This document shows positions 5,890 to 10,476 of a stretch of DNA of 10,476 bases, in pieces. Under the pieces are notes generated by a model that did no database searches, was not told where the DNA came from, and saw only the letters and a program-made list of their open reading frames with translations. The translations under genes were made by a program, and so were the position numbers. This DNA comes from Asterionellopsis glacialis (Eukaryota; Bacillariophyta; Plagiogrammaphyceae; Rhaphoneidales; Asterionellopsidaceae): positions 1 through 10,476 of the forward strand of contig WKLE02002947.1 in assembly GCA_014885115.2 (NCBI GenBank), in the 5' to 3' direction. Within the stretch, counting starts at the first letter, position 1; each line of letters opens with the position of its first letter.

Positions 5890-6506
5890 GACCCGTTCTG
5901 TCAGTCTAATATTTTGGCTAATATTTTTGCTTAATTTTGGTCTGTCATTCCATCAAATATTAACTAAAATAGTCTCTACTGACAGACAACTTTCCATCCC
6001 ATGGCTAATATTTTTCGTTAATTTTCAGCCATTTGAGTCCCGTTCTGTCTTGAACGTGTGGCAGTGATTTGTGTTTGCCAAAGATTGTGCGCTATTTTTT
6101 TACTACTGTACGCTATGCCTTTTGTCTCTTTCTGCACTTGCGCATCTCTCCATTCTGCATCAAACACGTAGCCTCTGCTTCCTTCACAACGTATCTTTCC
6201 ATCATACAATTTGTCCTACCAATAGACATTGTTGTACTTTGCCGACTGATTGACGTAATATCAGTCTCAACAAGTGATAGCGGGAGGTGCTGTGGAGTTT
6301 CTTCGAGGAGACTCGTGTGATGCGCGACTCGAGGATGCCCAACGTAAGTCATGTCCCGCAAAAATATTAAGCTAATATTAGCAAGAAAACCTCCAGAAAA
6401 TTAAGCAGATCTGGGGGGGGGGTTCTTGCTAATATTAGCTCAGGACAGAAGGACAGAAAAAAATTAACAGAAATATTAACGGAAAATTAGACTGACAGAA
6501 CGGGTC
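5890..6506. mobile_element. MITE (PIF/Harbinger-type target site), 617 bp, flanked by TTA
   Basis: The termini are perfect inverted repeats for 21 bp: the left end begins GACCCGTTCTGTCAGTC at 5890 and the right end is its complement ending at 6506. Imperfect pairing extends to about 55 bp (TAATATTT.TG.TTAATTTT..TCTGTC on both sides). TTA at 5887-5889 and 6507-6509 forms a 3-bp target-site duplication. PIF/Harbinger elements duplicate TWA, so that superfamily is the best guess. No transposase domain is seen. The centre (about 6050-6350) is less AT-rich than the arms and has overlapping minus-strand ORFs (6113-6361, 6018-6209) with no recognisable domain; it may be captured host DNA. Internal partial copies of the end sequence (GTCCCGTTCTGTC at 6037-6049, an inverted half near 5975-5991) suggest nested or rearranged insertions. 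The right end lies 185 bp before the start codon of the downstream gene. Confidence 0.8.
6371..6439. repeat. 17-bp inverted repeat around a G10 run, nested in the MITE
   Basis: GCTAATATTAGCAAGAA (6371-6387) and TTCTTGCTAATATTAGC (6423-6439) are exact complements. Each contains the self-palindrome GCTAATATTAGC, so either arm can fold alone or pair with the other. Between them, TCCAGA and TCTGG extend the pairing around a run of ten G (6413-6422). Probably an arm of a second foldback unit inserted in the MITE. Confidence 0.7.
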
Positions 6507-6509
6507 TTA

Positions 6510-6694
6510 GTTTTAAAACTGAAAAATTTAGGGTGGAGGGACAAACGCTAAGGGCGACATTTCAGTGAAAAGTAGAAAACCAACAGAGCGGGCCGCAAAC
6601 ACAGATAATTATTGCTACTAGAGATTTCATTCATACTGTTGGTCCGTTGTAATAGATACCTCTAGAGAGTCAAGTTTGGAGAGCCACAAACACG
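6510..6694 (+). promoter_or_regulatory. Probable promoter and 5' UTR of the NCBP3-like gene
   Basis: This 185-bp interval separates the MITE's target-site duplication from the start codon. It has no TATA box at a convincing place. The start context is AAACACGATGT, with A at -4 and purine-rich upstream bases, acceptable for a eukaryotic start. An in-frame TAA lies shortly upstream of the ATG (near 6650), so the protein cannot start much earlier. Transcription may begin inside or at the edge of the MITE. Confidence 0.35.
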
Positions 6695-8821
6695 ATGTCT
6701 TCAGGTGGCCGTGAAATCGAAAAAGAAACTGCATCAGATTGTACCTTTTCTGGTGCAGTTCTTAGATCAGTAGCTGATCAACCTTGGTCGATTGTTCAAG
6801 ACGTCACGAAACAAATTGATTCTGATGTCCCCTGTACAATTTTAGACCCCTCCACGACAATGAAAGTACTACCCATTCAAAACCAATATGGTGGTTGGGA
6901 TGACGTTCACTTTCATTCTTCATTACGACTTCCTATGGAATGCTCCATGGGGAGTGGTGTTGTAATTCTTTTGGAAGCCATGGCAAGAGAATGTGTTGCA
7001 GTTGCACTCTCACCCAAGGCCTACTATGATATGGGAAAAACATATGTAGTGCACTTGGGTGCTTCGGGGAATGTTTCTACTGTCATTCGTCGTCATATTA
7101 ATGGGACGGAAGCTATCGATGTAACGTTACCATCACGAGTTTGTCATGAACGGTCATTTGTTCCATATTGGATTTGTTTGACGGGTGGAGTTGTGTTTGT
7201 CGGCGTGGGACACATACCTGGACAAAACTGCATCGGACGATTAGATGATTCGTTATACAATCAATTACGATCTCCAGTTGATGCAGCCCGCTTTGTTGGG
7301 ATTGGTAATTCTGCATTAGGACGAAATGCTCGCCCTGTCAAGGTGCGAAATGTAGCCGTTACGACTGTCCCCACCTTTTTGGCTGAATTGTTGAAAGGAT
7401 TGCCTCTTGATATGCCATTTGTTTCAGCGGATGCTTACTTAAATCGTTCATTTCCTGAGGCCAATGCGAATGGTTTTGGTGCAGCAGAAGACGACGAAGA
7501 AACTCAAGCGATGTTGAAGGAATATCAAGAAGAGTGTCGCAAGCAAAAGGCTCGTGCTGCCAAATTTGGTGTACCCTACAAAGAACCATCTCCTCAAGCT
7601 TTTTTAAAGTGGTTTCAGGCAAGACGATTAAGAGTAAATCCAGAAAAGGGTTTTATTACAGGAATAGATGTTATGAGTTCGGAAGAAATCACCAAACAAG
7701 AAGCCCGTAAAGCTCGATTTGGTATTGTTGAAAAACGTAAAATCACTACAAATGGAGAAGAGGAGGAACACGTTGGAAATACAGAACGCGCCGCTGATAA
7801 CAGTAATATTGCCATGGACGAAGAAGAAAAACCACCACTTGATCTGGTACAAGCTTGGGAAAATCATGAATTGGTGCAAAAACATCGTCATGATCCACCA
7901 AAAAAGTTATGGATGAATCCTCCTCCAGAAGGGGAAGACCAAGAAGAATCACGAGAAGGAGTAAAGGACTTTGCCATGGAACTGCAACACGATCCAATTT
8001 TTATCCCAGAAAAAATGCATATTTGTAGTATTGATTGGGCAGCATTCAAACAAATTCGAACGAATGACATTATGGCCTACTTTAATGATTATGGTCCTTC
8101 CTATGTGGAATGGCTTGGTGAATTGTCCTGTAATATACTGTTCGAAGACAAATATTCAGCAGCTCGAGCCTTGCACAACATGTCACAAGAATTACCCACC
8201 CCACCACCCAACGAAGTTATTGCACCGGCACAAGCGACCGCTATAAAGGCTCCTAAAGCTGATGAAGTCTCTGCTACCGACAAAGGTGATGAAGATCCTG
8301 AGATGAAAGCAAAGGATGAAAGCGAAGAGCATCAAGAAGCAAATGGTGACAAACCGACAAACACAAAACGACCACCTCCTGATTTAGGAAATATGGGATG
8401 GAAATTTTGTAAACGACCAATACGGAAAATTCACAATGACCGGCATGGACGAAAGGGCACGACTGCTCGTCTATTATTGAGAGTAGCTACCAATGCTGAT
8501 GCTTTAACTGAACGTCCTACATCCTGGCCAAAACCACCACCGGGCTTCACAACTAAACGAGTTCTTGGTCCAGCAAGTGACTTCGATTCGCAAAAACGAA
8601 GAAAGAAACGTCGAAAGAACCCCCGTGGCGATCACAGCAATCGCGGCAATAATTCAAATAAAGATGGTCGTGGTGGTAGTAACCCCAGCGCCTATGACTT
8701 TGCAAGTGGTTCAGGCCTTCCGGCAATAGACCGTGGGCTTAGCACTGGTCGTGAAGGATTCTCTGTTGAGGAATTAGAAGCAGAACGTGCAGCTAAACAG
8801 GAAAAAACAAGTGAAGAATGA
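6695..8821 (+). CDS. NCBP3: NCBP3-like nuclear cap-binding subunit 3 with N-terminal Methyltransf_FA-like domain
   Basis: This intact intronless frame encodes 708 residues. Residues ~65-225 resemble the farnesoic-acid O-methyltransferase (Methyltransf_FA) domain: 'VALSP' near 103-107, 'YVVHLGASGNVSTVIRR' at 117-133, 'FVPYWICLTGG' at 155-165, 'RFVGIGN' at 199-205. It is a beta-sandwich with no proven catalysis. Residues 320-343 (FITGIDV...KQEARKARF) match the conserved block before the RRM of NCBP3. Residues ~441-498 form the RRM-like domain, with 'YVEWLGELSCNILF' at 470-483 and 'RALHNMS' at 491-497. 'ARLLLRVATNADALTE' (591-606) matches the later NCBP3 block. RA.KFG at 287-292 and RKARFG at 338-343 resemble SARNP/Tho1 helicase-binding motifs. 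The tail is basic (634-641, likely nuclear localisation) then Gly/Ser/Asn-rich. Animal NCBP3 binds capped mRNA with NCBP1 and TREX in the nucleus; the same role is inferred here. The WLDD motif is WLGE. Human NCBP3 is about 620 residues and lacks the N-terminal domain. Confidence 0.8.
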   Translation: MSSGGREIEKETASDCTFSGAVLRSVADQPWSIVQDVTKQIDSDVPCTILDPSTTMKVLPIQNQYGGWDDVHFHSSLRLPMECSMGSGVVILLEAMARECVAVALSPKAYYDMGKTYVVHLGASGNVSTVIRRHINGTEAIDVTLPSRVCHERSFVPYWICLTGGVVFVGVGHIPGQNCIGRLDDSLYNQLRSPVDAARFVGIGNSALGRNARPVKVRNVAVTTVPTFLAELLKGLPLDMPFVSADAYLNRSFPEANANGFGAAEDDEETQAMLKEYQEECRKQKARAAKFGVPYKEPSPQAFLKWFQARRLRVNPEKGFITGIDVMSSEEITKQEARKARFGIVEKRKITTNGEEEEHVGNTERAADNSNIAMDEEEKPPLDLVQAWENHELVQKHRHDPPKKLWMNPPPEGEDQEESREGVKDFAMELQHDPIFIPEKMHICSIDWAAFKQIRTNDIMAYFNDYGPSYVEWLGELSCNILFEDKYSAARALHNMSQELPTPPPNEVIAPAQATAIKAPKADEVSATDKGDEDPEMKAKDESEEHQEANGDKPTNTKRPPPDLGNMGWKFCKRPIRKIHNDRHGRKGTTARLLLRVATNADALTERPTSWPKPPPGFTTKRVLGPASDFDSQKRRKKRRKNPRGDHSNRGNNSNKDGRGGSNPSAYDFASGSGLPAIDRGLSTGREGFSVEELEAERAAKQEKTSEE

Positions 8822-9019
8822 AGATGGAGCAGAGACAAGGGAAGATGTTGAAGAATGATCGTATTTTAACGGGTAGTCAATAATTTGTAAAAGCGACGCA
8901 GAAAAATGCAAGCGTTCAAATTATGTATAATTTTTTTGAATAATTATTTCTTATGCTCTTACTATGACTAGCAATGCAATGAATTGAATTATTCCAACAC
9001 AGACATATCAGAACAAAGC
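8822..9019. other. Convergent intergenic region (3' UTRs)
   Basis: The NCBP3-like gene and the minus-strand prolyl-hydroxylase remnant end toward each other across 198 bp. The segment becomes AT-rich after 8870, with 'tcaataattt' near 8878 and T-rich runs near 8930 that could serve polyadenylation in both directions. No classical AATAAA is seen. No gene. Confidence 0.4.
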
Positions 9020-10233
9020 TTACAGTTCAGGATCAATGTTCAAAGCTTTCAAGATATTTGGAGAGTGGATATCATTTGCCATTACTATCAATGGAAAGGA
9101 ACAACGGCGTTTCACCACCTCCGTGACCTGAGCGTTCGTTGATATTCGCACCGTGACTAGTGAGCAGTTTCGTAAGGCCCACGTGACCACCCCGTGCAGC
9201 TTTATGGGTTGGCTGCCACCCATGCTTGTCCTTCAAATGAAGCAGACCTTTTTTCTCCTGTGCCATTCGCTCCAATGCCTTGATTTCATCTATAGCTGCA
9301 GCAATGCGGCCTTCTGGATACGTTTCCTGGACTTATGATAGTTGGAGAGCGATTCTCCCAACCATTTGGGGTTTTGCGATTTCCAATAACTCTCCTCTGG
9401 ACCACCTCCAACAATGTAAGGAGGTCGGTCATTAGGTAGTTCGACTTCAATTCCGGCATCCCTTTCAGCACTAGTGCGACCGGTTGGCTTGAAGTGAATA
9501 AATATGTTTGCAAGAAATTGATCATTCAATGCAAATGGATGACCCCGATAATGCATGATAAATTGTCGGAGAAATTATAGACTATGGATGCGAACAACCG
9601 AGGATAAAAAGTACATGAATAAGAGAACCACTTTCATAAGGGACCATATCATTTGGCTCCATAGTAATATTCACAGTTTTCCCTTCACGATCGTATACTT
9701 TGATTGGCCAATTTCCATCGACATCTTGATCAACATTTATAATGCAAGAAGAAAGCAGTGGAAGCCTATCAACATGCGGGCTGGGGATGCTTCCTTCTTC
9801 ATACCATTGTTTCATTAAAGCAAATACGAAGGGGTCTTATCATGTGTACAAGTTAGACCTCTTCAAGAAAATGAGGAAGGAATAGGCAAGAGAGATGAGG
9901 ATGCCAGCAACGCTGTTGAGAGAAATGCCTTCCTGTTCCATGCTGTTCCATTCTTCAAGCGTCGCTTTTGCTGCATCCCAGATTGCCTTCTTCAGCTTAG
10001 CCCTCCTCCCTCCCAAAAATTTTCCTGCTTTCAATGGTTGGTATATATATTTCCAGCGGGCTATTTCTCAACGCTTTGATGATTGATGATATTTGTTTTT
10101 CCCAGAAATTCTGTAGGAGGCAGAACAATGGTTCTGTGAGGGAATAATGGGAGTGTCCGAGATAATGAAGATACCCCGAACTGAGTCGCCCTCTTTCCGT
10201 TCTTCCAACTTCATGGACATGTGGACACCCCAC
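9020..10233 (-). pseudogene. Broken prolyl 4-hydroxylase with C-terminal ankyrin repeats
   Basis: Five pieces in order on the minus strand add up to one 2-oxoglutarate/Fe(II) prolyl 4-hydroxylase gene. (a) From about 10233: 'YLHYLGHSHYSLTE' and 'IIKALRNSPLEIYIP'. (b) 10034-9900: 'KKAIWDAAKATLEEW' and NSVAGI. (c) 9815-9615: YEEGSI.SPHVDRLPLLSS (metal ligands H and D in H-x-D), 'IINVDQDVDGNWPIKVYD', 'TMEPNDMV', YESGSLIH (second iron-binding His, 9617-9615). (d) 9544-9320: GHPFALNDQFLANIFIHFKP. (e) ~9310-9020: 'DEIKALERMA', an ankyrin unit 'HGWQPTHKAARGGHVGLTK', 'GANINE', ending 'IDPEL' and TAA. Pieces lie in three frames, with a TGA at 9840-9842 between b and c. The usual Arg/Lys that holds 2-oxoglutarate after the second His appears to be Gln (ALNDQF). 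Such hydroxylases act on prolines in the secretory pathway. Several lesions argue for a pseudogene; sequencing indels plus odd introns are the alternative. Confidence 0.7.
9545..9614 (-). other. 70-bp interruption in the hydroxylase, intron-like with no AG acceptor
   Basis: The catalytic histidine codon (9617-9615) and the next homologous codon GGT (9544-9542, G of H-G-x-P) should be adjacent. Between them lie 70 bp that begin with GT (minus strand GTACTTTT) but end ATCGG, not AG. The length suits a short algal intron. The only AG inside (near 9583-9582) does not restore the frame. Either the acceptor has mutated or this is an insertion. Confidence 0.45.
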
Positions 10234-10476
10234 GTGGTTATCCTCCCAATGTTATAGTTTAAACTCAGTGCATGTGAATTATTCTTACCAAAACTTACAG
10301 TATTTACGCCAAATGCTACTTCGGAAAGGAGCATTCATTGAAGTATGTGGAGGTAATTTAATTTAGAAATATTGGTAGCATAATCTTTAAGGAAGGACCT
10401 ACTTTTATTGATAATAATTTCATACTACTAGGCGCAACGTGGGGGTAGCCACGTTCTCCATACATGGAGTCGTAAT
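10234..10476. other. Window edge, no clear gene; two small hairpins
   Basis: Minus-strand frames here do not extend the hydroxylase recognisably, although its N-terminus should lie in this direction. AACGTGG (10436-10442) pairs with CCACGTT (10449-10455), and directly after it CTCCAT (10456-10461) pairs with ATGGAG (10464-10469). The adjacent hairpins may be the end of another inverted-repeat element that continues past the window. Confidence 0.3.

Noticed and set aside
6018..6361. Overlapping ORFs on both strands in the MITE core as host genes
   Set aside because: Several frames are open at once, none has a recognisable domain, and all end within the mobile element. Kept only as a possible captured fragment.
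6695..7370. The N-terminal domain as a true methyltransferase
   Set aside because: The Methyltransf_FA name is historical; the domain has no SAM-binding motif here and should not be called an enzyme from sequence alone.
7113..8283. Minus-strand and alternate-frame ORFs inside the NCBP3-like gene
   Set aside because: Shadows of a 708-codon frame with clear conserved domains.
9153..10086. Plus-strand ORFs at 9153-9338, 9555-9818 and 9895-10086
   Set aside because: Antisense to prolyl-hydroxylase and ankyrin motifs; no features of their own.
1..10476. CRISPR arrays, tRNA or rRNA genes
   Set aside because: No regularly spaced direct repeats, no cloverleaf-like sequence and no rRNA signature was found on either strand by eye.

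Overview
The window looks like nuclear DNA of a unicellular eukaryote, most likely a stramenopile alga and probably a diatom. There are no bacterial-style operons or Shine-Dalgarno sites. Intergenic DNA is AT-rich and full of transposon debris. The one large gene encodes a nuclear RNA-biology protein (NCBP3 type). A prolyl 4-hydroxylase joined to ankyrin repeats, an arrangement I associate with diatoms, lies in pieces on the other strand. The taxon is inferred from gene content and is not proven.

Layout. 1-1556 (minus): decayed LTR-retrotransposon, probably Ty3/gypsy-like, with gag, a CCHC knuckle in a shifted frame, and a protease DSG motif followed by a stop; it runs off the left edge. 1557-2064: its probable leader/LTR side, with two CRE-type TGACGTCA palindromes. 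2065-3278: pieces of unrecognised, probably transposon-derived reading frames (2065-2553 plus, intact but without a start; 2691-2884 minus, frameshifted; 2955-3278 plus, doubtful). 3281-3905: very AT-rich non-coding DNA with degenerate internal duplications. 3906-4363: nothing recognisable. 4364-5102: MITE-like element with inverted ends. 5189-5354: short foldback element. 5355-5886: a doubtful 72-codon open fragment and a 12-bp palindrome. 5890-6506: clear non-autonomous DNA transposon (MITE) with a TTA target duplication, PIF/Harbinger style. 6695-8821 (plus): intact intronless 708-codon gene. 8822-9019: convergent intergenic. 9020 to about 10233 (minus): broken prolyl 4-hydroxylase/ankyrin gene. 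10234-10476: little, apart from two small hairpins at the edge.

The main result is the 708-residue protein. Its C-terminal half carries hallmarks of nuclear cap-binding protein subunit 3 (an FITGIDV block, an RRM-like fold with a W-L-x-x-x-SCN core, and an LLLRxAT block). Its N-terminal third looks like a farnesoic-acid O-methyltransferase-type (Methyltransf_FA) domain. I do not know of this fusion being described. The cap-contacting WLDD motif reads WLGE, and two RA.(K/R)FG-type motifs resemble the DDX39B/UAP56-binding motifs of SARNP/Tho1, so a role in mRNA export or cap-proximal RNP assembly is plausible. The TTA-flanked MITE ends only 185 bp upstream of the start codon and may supply part of the promoter. 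Apart from this gene, the window is dominated by mobile-element remains.
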